A stretch of DNA of 33,645 bases from an uncultured Clostridia bacterium. GTDB taxonomy: Bacteria; Bacillota; Clostridia; Christensenellales; UBA1242. The stretch lies in assembly GCA_937895935.1 (NCBI GenBank), contig CALBKX010000020.1, forward strand, positions 1 to 33,645, given 5' to 3'. Below are positions 7,419 through 14,928 of the stretch, in pieces. Within the stretch, counting starts at the first letter, position 1. Each line of letters begins with the position of its first letter. Under the pieces are notes generated by a model. That model worked only from the letters and a program-made list of their open reading frames with translations. It searched no databases and was not told the DNA's origin. The position numbers and the translations under genes are program-made.

Positions 7419-8509
7419 ATAAAGAAACAATTTCAGCACATCAAACTGGTGTTTTAGCGGGTATTCTACTTTTTACTTTAAAAATGACATCTCTTCCGTC
7501 CATTTTATATAAATATAACGGGACAGGTGCATTAATTTCTGTTGTTGTTGTAATTACTTTAAATGTTTTGTTTTTATGGCTTGTTGTTTGGGTAAAACAA
7601 AAATATTCAAATATAAGTATGTATGATTTATTAAAAGCAAAACTTGGCACATTTATTACAAAGTTTTTATATATTTTGTTTTTTTCATTCTTTTTCTTAA
7701 AACTTTTACTAATGATTTGTGATAGTTATTCATTTTTAAAAGATGTGGCCGATGAAGAAATAACTTTAATTACTGTTTTAATATGCTTTTTGCCTATTAT
7801 AGCAACACTTGCATATTCGGGAATAAGAAATATTGGAAGAACAAGTGAATTCTTTTTGCCATTTATAATTTTAAGTTTAGTAACAGCAATTGCTTTTTCA
7901 ATTGTCCCTATTACATCTTTTGATTTTGGTTCATTAACCAAAGATGGTTTTGGTGGTTTTTTTAACTCCATTTTTAGACCTTCTTTTTGGACAGGTGACT
8001 TGTTTGCCATTTTGATATTTTTAGATAAAATTGATTTAAAAAAAGGGAAAATAAAAAATATGTTTTTCCCTTTAATAACAATGGCAGTGGTTTTTGTAGG
8101 GCTTTATATACTTTATTACATTTTATATCAAGAAACATCGATCTTTCACGTTAATATTATAAACGATGTTGTGCAATATGCAATTGGTACTTCAAAGGGC
8201 TGGCATATGGATTTTTTTGCAATTGTTGTGTTTATGATAAATATATATTTGCAGGGTGCAATTTTACTTTATTGTGCAAACGAATGTTTAAAAAAGACAA
8301 TTAATTTTGATTGCAACGGAATTACGCTTTCGGCGATTATTATTGCATTAGTTGCAACTGATTTTTTATATCTAACCGATTATTTAAGTTATATTGCTTT
8401 TGCGGAAAATGTGCTTTGTTATTTTTCGGCAATCACAATACTTTTAGTTCCGTTATTGCTAATAATTATAGTTTTAACTAAAAAGAGGAAAAGTGATGAA
8501 AGAACTTAA
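7415..8509 (+). CDS. GerB-family spore germination permease (receptor B subunit)
   Basis: 364-residue integral membrane protein, usual length for the endospore germination permease (GerAB) family related to amino acid permeases. About ten hydrophobic segments can be picked out, starting at ISAHQTGVLAGILLFTLKM and ending in CYFSAITILLVPLLLIIIVL. In characterised receptors the B subunit binds the small-molecule germinant. The gene overlaps the A-subunit stop by 4 bp and has a near-perfect GGAGGTGA ribosome site just before ATG. It overlaps the C-subunit gene by 14 bp at its end. Together the three genes form one co-transcribed receptor operon. Confidence 0.92.
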   Translation: MNKETISAHQTGVLAGILLFTLKMTSLPSILYKYNGTGALISVVVVITLNVLFLWLVVWVKQKYSNISMYDLLKAKLGTFITKFLYILFFSFFFLKLLLMICDSYSFLKDVADEEITLITVLICFLPIIATLAYSGIRNIGRTSEFFLPFIILSLVTAIAFSIVPITSFDFGSLTKDGFGGFFNSIFRPSFWTGDLFAILIFLDKIDLKKGKIKNMFFPLITMAVVFVGLYILYYILYQETSIFHVNIINDVVQYAIGTSKGWHMDFFAIVVFMINIYLQGAILLYCANECLKKTINFDCNGITLSAIIIALVATDFLYLTDYLSYIAFAENVLCYFSAITILLVPLLLIIIVLTKKRKSDERT

Positions 8510-9788
8510 AAATATGCTTAAAAATATATTTAAATCCCCCATAATTATGGTTTTTGTTTTAATATGTGCTTTTATGTTGCCAAACTCTATAAACACAATG
8601 AGTATTGCTTTTAGGTCAGCAATTGCTGTTGCCATAGGCATTGATAAAAACACAGAAAACAAAATCGTGCTTCAAGTAGCAATTAATGTATCATCGGGTG
8701 CGGATAGTTTGGCTGAAAACAGTAAAGTCCTTTCAGCAACTGGTGATACAGTTGGAGAAGCTTTTACAAGTTTAAACTTAATGTTTGGTAGAAGTGTGAA
8801 ATTGGGTCATACTCGTTTTGTTATGATTGGAAGTAAAATATCTGCTGAAAATGTATCCGTATTTATAGATAGGCTAATCAGGACAAACAAAATAAGAAAT
8901 ACTGTACAACTAGTTTATTGTCCTAATAATATTGATGAAATGTTCAATATGGGTGTTAAACTAAAAAGCGTTACTGGTATTAAATTAAGCGATATCGTTT
9001 GCCACCAGCAAACTAATAGTACAACTTCGATTTCTTCCAATATTGACTCATTTTTTAAAGGATACTTGAGCCCAAGTGGCATTTCTAAAATAAATATGAT
9101 ATCAATTAGTGAAGACTATACGCAAGGTGTAAGTACAACTTCTGATGTCGGGTCTAGTTCATCAAGTGATGGCGGTTCTGAAGTAGGGGCTAGCGGTGGA
9201 GAAAGTGCTGAGGGTGGCACTTCAAGTTCCGAGTCAGACGTTTCAAACAAGTTTATATCTAATCGTGGAAAAATAGCAATTTACAGCAGTGGCATTTTAC
9301 AAACTGTTTTAGATGAAGAATTATCAAGTGGGGTCAATTGGCTTAGCAAGGATTATATCCCTCAAGATTTATTAGTTAAAGTGGATAACTCGGGCAAATT
9401 GAAAAATTCCATAATCAATTTTGATATATTAAACAAAAACGTTGAACTTGAAACGTTCTTTTTCAAAAATATTCCTATTATGTCTGCCAAAATTTTAGTT
9501 TCTTTGAGTATTGATGAAATCATTTCTGAAAATGGCAATAAAGTACCTTTAAGCTATGATATGATTGATGAAGGTGTTAAAAATTCCATAGGTAGGACAA
9601 TTAGAAATAAAATATCTAAGGTAAGCGCTAAAGCTAAAAATAGTAAATTAGACCTTTTTGAGATAAATAATATTTTTTATAAAAGCAACTATTATGAATA
9701 CACAAAACGCTTACAAGAAGGAATGAAAAAAGAAGATTTTATAGAAAATACACAAATAAGTGTCGATATTGAAATTAATATTAGATAA
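8496..9788 (+). CDS. Ger(x)C-family germination protein, lipobox missing
   Basis: 430 residues from the ATG at 8496 (a GTG directly before it is possible). Family features: a hydrophobic start (about 15-35), AVAIGIDKNTENKIVLQVAINV, GHTRFVMIGSKISAENV, and a C-terminal domain with VELETFFFKNIPIMSAKILVS. Ger(x)C proteins are normally lipoproteins with a Gly-Cys lipobox followed by Trp-Asp. Here the only cysteine in the leader is in VLICAF, which lacks the small residue at -1, so lipidation looks unlikely and the leader may act as a membrane anchor. A Ser/Gly-rich insert lies at about 210-248 between the usual domains. It is the last gene of the operon. Confidence 0.88.
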   Translation: MKELKNMLKNIFKSPIIMVFVLICAFMLPNSINTMSIAFRSAIAVAIGIDKNTENKIVLQVAINVSSGADSLAENSKVLSATGDTVGEAFTSLNLMFGRSVKLGHTRFVMIGSKISAENVSVFIDRLIRTNKIRNTVQLVYCPNNIDEMFNMGVKLKSVTGIKLSDIVCHQQTNSTTSISSNIDSFFKGYLSPSGISKINMISISEDYTQGVSTTSDVGSSSSSDGGSEVGASGGESAEGGTSSSESDVSNKFISNRGKIAIYSSGILQTVLDEELSSGVNWLSKDYIPQDLLVKVDNSGKLKNSIINFDILNKNVELETFFFKNIPIMSAKILVSLSIDEIISENGNKVPLSYDMIDEGVKNSIGRTIRNKISKVSAKAKNSKLDLFEINNIFYKSNYYEYTKRLQEGMKKEDFIENTQISVDIEINIR

Positions 9789-10172
9789 TTTTTTTACTTT
9801 TTAACAATCTTTTAAGTTTTGTCATAATAATAAAAAAACTACAGGAAGTAATTTTCAAACGAGTTCAAAATTAATGCTGCCGTATTTTCAAAATTAAAAT
9901 TTTGCATTTGCTCTAGTTTTTTATGTATACACCAAAATGAACTTAGATTGACAATGCTTTAATTATTCTTGGTTTGGTACAATCTTTTAACCAACAGAAT
10001 GGTGTAAATATATTTAAAATATGTTCAATATATATCTGCATAAAAAATAAAAAAAATATAAAAAAATACTAGACAATACCAATATTCATATGTATACTAT
10101 GTGTGATTTTTAATGGTACTAAAAAAACATTAAAAAATTATTTATAAACAATTTTTTCAAAAAGGGGAAAGA
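9789..10172. other. Intergenic region, no gene seen
   Basis: 384 bp between the germination operon and the acidic zinc-ribbon gene. I see no convincing coding frame on either strand; the minus strand has only a 22-codon frame. The right part carries the promoter at 10070-10098. No clear intrinsic terminator follows the ger operon. Confidence 0.55.
10070..10098 (+). promoter_or_regulatory. Sigma-A-type promoter of the acidic zinc-ribbon gene
   Basis: -35 TAGACA (10070-10075), 17-bp spacer, -10 TATACT (10093-10098). It lies about 75 nt before the start at 10173. Confidence 0.6.
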
Positions 10173-10682
10173 ATGAAAAAAGTAACTTATATTAGATGTC
10201 CTCGTTGCGAACTTAATTATATAACAAAGGACGAAAAATTTTGCAGTATCTGCAAACAAGAAATGCAAGTTGGTGGAGGAGATAGCATAGATGATGCTGA
10301 TTTAGAGCTTTGCCCTATCTGCAAAAACAACTATATACAGCCTGATGAATTAATGTGTCCTACTTGCTATGCAGAACGTTTAAATGATCCAAATTATGAC
10401 GGCGAAGAAGATAAAGAATGGGCAGATTATGTCAATCGTGATGAAAGTGAGGATGACTATAACGACAATCAAGACGAAGAGATTGGCGATATGGCAAGCG
10501 TTAAAGATTTAGATTTAAATGATGACCTTGATGATGACTTAGAACTTCCTGATGATGACCTTGATGTTATGGAAGACGAAGAAGAAAAAGACGAATTTAA
10601 CGATGATGATTTTTCTGATGATTTTGACGATGACGATGACTTTAGTGATGACGATGATGACGATGATGAAGATGACGACTAA
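10173..10682 (+). CDS. Double zinc-ribbon protein with long acidic tail
   Basis: 169 residues. The N-terminal half has two CxxC pairs of pairs: C9/C12 with C24/C27 and C47/C50 with C62/C65, consistent with two small zinc ribbons. From about residue 75 the chain is almost wholly Asp/Glu, ending in long runs of Asp. Such tails occur in nucleic-acid mimics and RNA polymerase delta (RpoE), but the winged-helix domain of RpoE is absent, so I do not call it RpoE. It may bind a basic partner or act as a chaperone-like or transcription factor; this is inference. It has its own promoter, an AAAGGGG-type ribosome site and a terminator, so it is monocistronic. Confidence 0.75.
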   Translation: MKKVTYIRCPRCELNYITKDEKFCSICKQEMQVGGGDSIDDADLELCPICKNNYIQPDELMCPTCYAERLNDPNYDGEEDKEWADYVNRDESEDDYNDNQDEEIGDMASVKDLDLNDDLDDDLELPDDDLDVMEDEEEKDEFNDDDFSDDFDDDDDFSDDDDDDDEDDD

Positions 10683-10697
10683 ATAAAAAAGATACGG

Positions 10698-10729
10698 CAA
10701 TTTGAATAATTCAAATTGTCATTTTTTTT
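10698..10729 (+). terminator. Intrinsic terminator after the acidic zinc-ribbon gene
   Basis: 9-bp perfect stem CAATTTGAA/TTCAAATTG with a 3-nt loop (arms 10698-10706 and 10710-10718), followed by a run of eight T's. Confidence 0.8.
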
Positions 10730-10826
10730 AATTATGAGATTGTCGCGAATGAAAACGCTCATTATTTTCGTTATTCTTTTTATAATTTTATGTCTAATTA
10801 ATTATACTTGAAATTAAATTTGTTGA

Positions 10827-10876
10827 AAAAAATCAGGCAAAATTGAGATTAAACATTTCAATTTTGCCTGATTTTT
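10827..10876 (-). terminator. Terminator downstream of tRNA-Glu
   Basis: Long perfect inverted repeat (arms about 10827-10845 and 10858-10876, core CAGGCAAAATTGA/TCAATTTTGCCTG) with T runs on both strands. It lies just downstream of the minus-strand tRNA and can act in both directions. Confidence 0.75.
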
Positions 10877-10905
10877 GTTTTAGATATAAAACTTGTTTTT
10901 GTTTA

Positions 10906-10980
10906 TGGTACCCTTAAGCGGAATCGAACCGCTGACTTCGCCGTGAGAGGGCGACGTATTAACCTCTTTACCATAAGGGC
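10906..10980 (-). tRNA. tRNA-Glu (anticodon CUC)
   Basis: 75 nt including an encoded CCA. The acceptor GCCCTTA pairs with TAAGGGT (one G-U), followed by discriminator A. The anticodon stem is TCGCC/GGCGA around loop CTCTCAC, giving anticodon CTC. The T arm is AGCGG-TTCGATT-CCGCT. CUC reads only GAG, so in such an AT-rich genome this should be a second isoacceptor beside a UUC tRNA elsewhere. Confidence 0.9.
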
Positions 10981-11015
10981 ATATGCAATTTTTCTTCGCT
11001 TTTAAATATTAACAT

Positions 11016-11045
11016 ATATCATTAAAAAAAGCAAGAATAAGTCAA
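11016..11045 (-). promoter_or_regulatory. Promoter of tRNA-Glu
   Basis: On the minus strand, -35 TTGACT (11045-11040) and -10 TGATAT (11021-11016) with 18-bp spacing, about 35 nt upstream of the tRNA. Confidence 0.5.
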
Positions 11046-11209
11046 TAATTTTTAATACTATTGTTTTTTAAGGTAAATTTACATTAACTTTTGCATTTTT
11101 TGTTTTAAGTAGTTTCAAAAATGCTGACACTTTGAATTTTTTCTTGTTTAAAGTTTAATAAGTCCAAATATTGTCAATAATTTTGAGAGAAAGTGGGAGG
11201 TGTGTCGTT

Positions 11210-11437
11210 TTGAGAGCAAATGTTAATGCGTTAAATGAAATAAAACAAAGAATTAAGGATTTAAAAGGCGACTCTATAAATTTAAGTGTAAATAGAGGTA
11301 GAAAAAAGATTGATAAATTACAAGGATTTATTGAAAACATTTATCCAAGTGTTTTTACTTTTATGACGTGCGAAAAGGCAAGGGAAACTTTTTCTTATTT
11401 TGACGTCCTATGCGGTCTAGTAGTTTTAGATAAATAA
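11210..11437 (+). CDS. veg: Veg family protein
   Basis: 75 residues from a TTG start at 11210, chosen because GGGAGGTG (11195-11202) is 7 nt upstream; an in-frame upstream extension lacks a ribosome site. The pattern IKQRIKDLKGDSINLSVNRG, RKKIDKLQG and IYPSVFTF matches B. subtilis Veg ([33 protein letters not shown]). Veg is a small conserved Bacillota protein linked in B. subtilis to biofilm regulation and germination or outgrowth; its biochemical action is unsettled. It usually lies near rsmA or ispE, which are not next to it here. Confidence 0.8.
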   Translation: MRANVNALNEIKQRIKDLKGDSINLSVNRGRKKIDKLQGFIENIYPSVFTFMTCEKARETFSYFDVLCGLVVLDK

Positions 11438-11634
11438 TAAAAATTTTAAAAATTTATTAATTTAAACATTCAAAGTGAACTTAAAAATAAAGAGTGGAAA
11501 GAGATTGATATATGAAATACTTTAACTAATTAAAAAAAGATATAAAAAATTTACAAAAAAATAAAATTGTTAATTTAGGTCATCTCCAGAATAAAATCAC
11601 ATATATTTTTAGTTGCAACATTTTAGTCAATCTT

Positions 11635-11663
11635 TTGCAATAAAATTTAAAAAGATATATAAT
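11635..11663 (+). promoter_or_regulatory. Promoter positioned for a leaderless Smr-like mRNA
   Basis: -35 TTGCAA (11635-11640), 17-bp spacer, -10 TATAAT (11658-11663), then only 8 nt to the ATG at 11672. Transcription would begin at or next to the start codon, and no ribosome site is present. Confidence 0.6.
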
Positions 11664-11671
11664 TTAAAATT

Positions 11672-12022
11672 ATGGAATCAGATTTAATTGTTGTAAATTT
11701 AAAAGATAGTATGCCACCAGTGGACATTGCTCTTTGCAATATGGAACTGGAGATTGAATTAGCAAAAATAAGTGGAGTTAAAGCAATAAAATTTATTCAC
11801 GGCTATGGTAGCAGTGGAACGGGCGGGGCAATCTGCAAAGCGGTTAGAGAAAGGTTGTTTTCCCTAAAAAAACAAAAAATCATAAAAGACTATATTTATG
11901 GTGAAGATTTTTATTTAGAAAACCCAAAATGTTTTAAAATTGTAACCTTTTTAACAAGTGCGGAAACAGAGGAAGATTTAAATCGTGGTAATGCAGGTAT
12001 GACAATTGTAATTATAAAATGA
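11672..12022 (+). CDS. Smr-domain-like protein
   Basis: 116 residues resembling the Smr/MutS2 C-terminal domain: a start VVNLKDSMPPVDIALCNMEL in the position of the usual D-L-H strand and A-L helix, then IKFIHGYGSSGTGGAICKAV matching the HGxGxG loop, and a final beta strand GMTIVIIK. Smr domains are nucleases or nucleic-acid-binding modules. The usual DLHG is replaced by NLKD, so catalysis is doubtful. It stands alone with no MutS2 part. No ribosome site is visible; a promoter lies directly upstream. Confidence 0.65.
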   Translation: MESDLIVVNLKDSMPPVDIALCNMELEIELAKISGVKAIKFIHGYGSSGTGGAICKAVRERLFSLKKQKIIKDYIYGEDFYLENPKCFKIVTFLTSAETEEDLNRGNAGMTIVIIK

Positions 12023-12100
12023 TTGATAAAAAGAGAATAATGTTTTTTGCATAAAATGTAAGTCAAAAAATCTAGTTTTTTGAAGTGTAAATCAAATTAG

Positions 12101-12141
12101 AAAAAATAAACTATTTTTAAAATTAAAATTGTTTATTTTTT
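12101..12141. terminator. Weak A/T-only bidirectional terminator
   Basis: Perfect 11-bp arms AAAAAATAAAC/GTTTATTTTTT (12101-12111 and 12131-12141) between the convergent Smr-like and TlyA genes, with T runs on both strands. Confidence 0.45.
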
Positions 12142-12175
12142 TTGGATAAATTTTTAGGATATTTTGATTTTTAAT

Positions 12176-12901
12176 CTATTTTTTAACAAAACACGCTAAA
12201 AATTCTCTATTTCCAGCGGTGCCTAAAATAGGAGAATCGCAACTGTCTAAAAGTTTAAAGCCATTGTTTGTAAAAGCGGATATTATATCTGCTTTTATTT
12301 TTTCTTGCAAAGATAAATCTTTAATTACTCCTCGTGTTTTTTTTGCAATTTCAAGCCCGCACTCAAATTGTGGTTTTATAAGTGTTACTAAAAGCGAGTC
12401 TTTTTCTAAAACTTGCATAAATTTTGGAATGAGCAATTTTAATGAAATAAATGAGCAATCGCACACAGCAATGTCAATTTTGTCACACAGTGGTGCTAGA
12501 TTTCTAAAATCGGTTTTTTCTAAATTAACAACTTTTGCATTATTTTTAATTTTGGGTGCTAATTGATTTGTACCAACATCAACCGCATAAACCTTTTTTG
12601 CTCCATTTATAAGGGCATAGTCAGTAAAACCTCCAGTTGAAGCACCAACATCCAACACTATTTTATCATTGAAATCAATGTTAAACTCCTTGCTTGCTTT
12701 TTCTAATTTCAAGCCCGCCCTTGAAACGTATTTTAAAGTATCGCTTGATATTTCAATAAAAGAGTTTTCATTTACTTTTTCGCCCGCTTTAGTCACACTT
12801 TTTCCATTGACTTTTACATACCCAGAATTTATAGCTTCTTTTGCTTTATCGCGTGAAGGAAACATTCCTTTTTTGTATAGTAACACATCTAATCTTTCCA
12901 T
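12176..12901 (-). CDS. tlyA: TlyA-family rRNA 2'-O-methyltransferase
   Basis: 241 residues, normal length. An N-terminal S4 RNA-binding domain (about 1-60: RLDVLLYKKGMFPSRDKAKE...GYVKVNGKSV) is followed by an FtsJ-like Rossmann domain with SAM loop VLDVGASTGGFTDY (82-95). The K-D-K-E residues are K65 in SRAGLKLEKA, D148 in CDCSF, K176 in LIKPQFE and E233 in NREFLA. In mycobacteria TlyA methylates cytidines of 16S and 23S rRNA; the older name is hemolysin A. In many Bacillota it sits near dxs, recN and argR; here it is alone. The ATG is only 6 nt downstream of a strong extended -10 and has no ribosome site. Confidence 0.88.
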   Translation of the reverse strand: MERLDVLLYKKGMFPSRDKAKEAINSGYVKVNGKSVTKAGEKVNENSFIEISSDTLKYVSRAGLKLEKASKEFNIDFNDKIVLDVGASTGGFTDYALINGAKKVYAVDVGTNQLAPKIKNNAKVVNLEKTDFRNLAPLCDKIDIAVCDCSFISLKLLIPKFMQVLEKDSLLVTLIKPQFECGLEIAKKTRGVIKDLSLQEKIKADIISAFTNNGFKLLDSCDSPILGTAGNREFLACFVKK

Positions 12902-12907
12902 ACTACC

Positions 12908-12916
12908 ATTATATCA
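12908..12916 (-). promoter_or_regulatory. Extended -10 promoter for leaderless tlyA
   Basis: On the minus strand TG-A-TATAAT (TATAAT at 12913-12908) ends 6 nt before the tlyA ATG at 12901. No good -35 is seen. No purine-rich ribosome site lies upstream. Confidence 0.55.
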
Positions 12917-12976
12917 TAAATAGATATTCTTTGCTTGATTTTTTTAGATAAAAAAAATATACTTTTAATAAGTGAA

Positions 12977-13004
12977 AAAGTGTTAGTTTTATATAATACA
13001 CTTT
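12977..13004 (+). promoter_or_regulatory. -10 element flanked by inverted repeat
   Basis: TATAAT at 12992-12997 lies inside the inverted repeat AAAGTGT (12977-12983)/ACACTTT (12998-13004). A repressor binding the repeat would cover the promoter. No convincing -35 is seen. It could drive the small ORF at 13034 and the following zinc-ribbon and gpmI genes. Confidence 0.4.
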
Positions 13005-13033
13005 AAAATCACAAGAAAGAATATAGGTAATGT

Positions 13034-13123
13034 ATGGAAGGTTTTAAACCAATTTATAGTAAAAATTCTGAAATTTTAATTTTTGGGAAGTTTCAATACA
13101 AGTTATGCAAACGTATAGTTTAA
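13034..13123 (+). pseudogene. Possible remnant of a DNA-deoxyinosine glycosylase gene
   Basis: A 29-codon frame opens with an ATG and reads MEGFKPIYSKNSEILIFGKF, then turns into QYKLCKRIV and stops. The first 20 residues resemble the N-terminus of the DNA-deoxyinosine/uracil-DNA glycosylase group, whose usual pattern is F-x-P-I/V-Y-D-x-N-S-x-I-L-I-L-G-S-F-P-S. The following YYGHPQNRFW block and the rest of the roughly 160-170 residue enzyme are missing. I read it as a 5' fragment left after a deletion. A chance match or a short leader peptide cannot be excluded. Confidence 0.45.
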
Positions 13124-13161
13124 TAAAAGAAATTTGAAAAAAAGAATTGGAGGCAAATAGT

Positions 13162-13428
13162 ATGTTGTTATCAATTGACCTATTTGGAATATTTATTACA
13201 ATTTTTAGCGTTATGTTGATTTTTGTTGTTGCTTTTATGACAATTTTTGTGGGAGTAATCAAAAGTGCTAAAAATTTTAATAAATTCAACAAAAAACTGA
13301 CAAATTATAATTTAATGGAAGATTCAAATAACAAAGTAAAATGTAAATATTGTGGTTCATATGTGGATAAAAATAAAACAAAATGTCCAAATTGTACCGC
13401 AAATATTGAGATTGAAGGAGATAATTAA
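13162..13428 (+). CDS. Small membrane protein with zinc ribbon
   Basis: 88 residues from the ATG at 13162, which follows GGAGG at 13149-13153 by 8 nt. One long hydrophobic helix (about 6-33: LFGIFITIFSVMLIFVVAFMTIFVGVI) is followed by a basic linker and a C-terminal zinc ribbon, CKYCG (C61, C64) and CPNC (C75, C78). The family is not recognised. The N-terminus would anchor it with the ribbon in the cytoplasm. It ends exactly where gpmI begins, so the two are translated from one message. Confidence 0.7.
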   Translation: MLLSIDLFGIFITIFSVMLIFVVAFMTIFVGVIKSAKNFNKFNKKLTNYNLMEDSNNKVKCKYCGSYVDKNKTKCPNCTANIEIEGDN

Positions 13429-14928
13429 TTGGTTACATTAGTTATTATGGATGGTTTGGGCGTAAATGAAAATTCTTACGCTAATGCTGTAAAAATTCAA
13501 GGCATACCTAACCTTAAAAAATTAAAAATGGAATTTCCTTACACAACAATTTCTGCTAGTGGCGAGGATGTGGGTTTAAGTTTTGGACAAATGGGAAACA
13601 GTGAAGTTGGTCATTTAAACTTGGGTGCTGGAAGAGTTGTTTTTCAAGATTTATCAAGGATAAATAATTCAATTAAAGATGGTTCTTTTTTCAATAATCA
13701 AGTGATAATTGATGCTGTGAATCATTCGATCAAAAATAATAGTACTTTGCATATTATGGGGCTTTGCTCGTCTGGCGGAGTGCATTCACATATATCTCAT
13801 CTTAAAGCACTTATTGATATGTCGCAAAAACTTGGCGCTAAAAATGTGGTTTTACATTTATTTCTAGATGGTCGCGATACTCGTATTGATAGTGGTGAGG
13901 GTTTTGTTAAGGAAATTTATAATTATATCCAAGGCAAAAATGTAAAAATAGGTTCTCTTTGTGGCAGAGTTTATGCAATGGACAGAGAAAAGCGTTTTGA
14001 TAGAATCAAACTTGCATACGATATGCTTACAAGTCCAGGTAAAGGAGAGATGACATTTTCTGAGGCATTTGAAAAAAGTTATAAAGATAAAATTTATGAC
14101 GAATTTTTTATGCCTACAAAATTGAAAGATTTTGAACCAATTAAGGATAATGATAGTGTAATTTACTTTAATTTTAGAACAGATAGGGCAAGAGAATTGA
14201 CCGAAAGTTTAACTCAAAAGGACTTTAAAGAATTTCAAACCATTAAATTTGTGAATTTGAGATTTACTTGTTTTACAGAGTACGATGCAAAATTTAAAAA
14301 TGTTTATATCGCATTTCCGCCTGAAAATATTACAAACAATTTAAGTAAATTGATTTCAGATGCAGGGCTAAAGCAGTTCCACATATCCGAAACAACTAAA
14401 TATGCTCACGTAACATTTTTCTTTAATGGGGGGATAGAAAAGCCATATAAAAACGAAGATAGAAAATTGATTGAAAGTGAAAATGTGTTGAATTTTGCCT
14501 CTGTGCCACAAATGAAAGCGTATGAAATAACTGAAGAGGTAATACATGCTATAAAAAGCAAAAAGTATGATTTTATTTTAGTTAATTTATCAAATGCTGA
14601 TATGATAGGACATACTGGCGATTTAAATGCAACGGTTGAAGCGGTTGGAGTTGTTGATGAGTGTGTAAAAAAAATAGTAGATGAAACTCTTTCTGTTGGT
14701 GGGGATTGTATTGTTACTGCTGACCACGGAAATGCTGAAGAGATGATGGATAAAGACGGGCAAATTGTAACTTCTCACACAACAAATAAAGTTCCAGTTT
14801 TCCTATGTTCAAATAAATATAAAAATGTCAAATTAATGGACGGCGGAAAACTTGCAAACATTGCTCCAACAGTTTTAAAACTTTTAAATTTGCAAATTCC
14901 AGAATATATGGAAAAACCTTTATATTGA
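13429..14928 (+). CDS. gpmI: 2,3-bisphosphoglycerate-independent phosphoglycerate mutase
   Basis: 499 residues, slightly short of the usual 505-515. It interconverts 3- and 2-phosphoglycerate in glycolysis in the cytoplasm, using two metal ions (usually manganese) and a phosphoserine intermediate. Visible features: the first metal Asp in VIMDGLGVNEN (D8), the catalytic serine in GQMGNSEVGHLN (S58), HSHISHLKALID, FLDGRDTRIDSG, FNFRTDRARELT, LVNLSNADMIGHTGD, and the late metal site VTADHGNAEEM with SHTTNKVPV. The start is TTG right after the previous stop, with AAGGAG (13415-13420) 8 nt upstream. The stop TGA lies in the first bases of the hairpin repeat at 14926. Confidence 0.95.
   Translation: MVTLVIMDGLGVNENSYANAVKIQGIPNLKKLKMEFPYTTISASGEDVGLSFGQMGNSEVGHLNLGAGRVVFQDLSRINNSIKDGSFFNNQVIIDAVNHSIKNNSTLHIMGLCSSGGVHSHISHLKALIDMSQKLGAKNVVLHLFLDGRDTRIDSGEGFVKEIYNYIQGKNVKIGSLCGRVYAMDREKRFDRIKLAYDMLTSPGKGEMTFSEAFEKSYKDKIYDEFFMPTKLKDFEPIKDNDSVIYFNFRTDRARELTESLTQKDFKEFQTIKFVNLRFTCFTEYDAKFKNVYIAFPPENITNNLSKLISDAGLKQFHISETTKYAHVTFFFNGGIEKPYKNEDRKLIESENVLNFASVPQMKAYEITEEVIHAIKSKKYDFILVNLSNADMIGHTGDLNATVEAVGVVDECVKKIVDETLSVGGDCIVTADHGNAEEMMDKDGQIVTSHTTNKVPVFLCSNKYKNVKLMDGGKLANIAPTVLKLLNLQIPEYMEKPLY

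Noticed and set aside
9843..9930. Short minus-strand frames that might be a transposase remnant
   Set aside because: Only a 22-codon frame with a start. No recognisable transposase motif and no inverted repeats around it.
10173..10682. RNA polymerase delta subunit (RpoE)
   Set aside because: Only the acidic tail fits. The N-terminal winged-helix domain is replaced by two zinc ribbons.
10749..10811. 20-codon hydrophobic mini-protein on the plus strand
   Set aside because: It has no ribosome site, lies between two terminators, and is short enough to be chance in AT-rich sequence.
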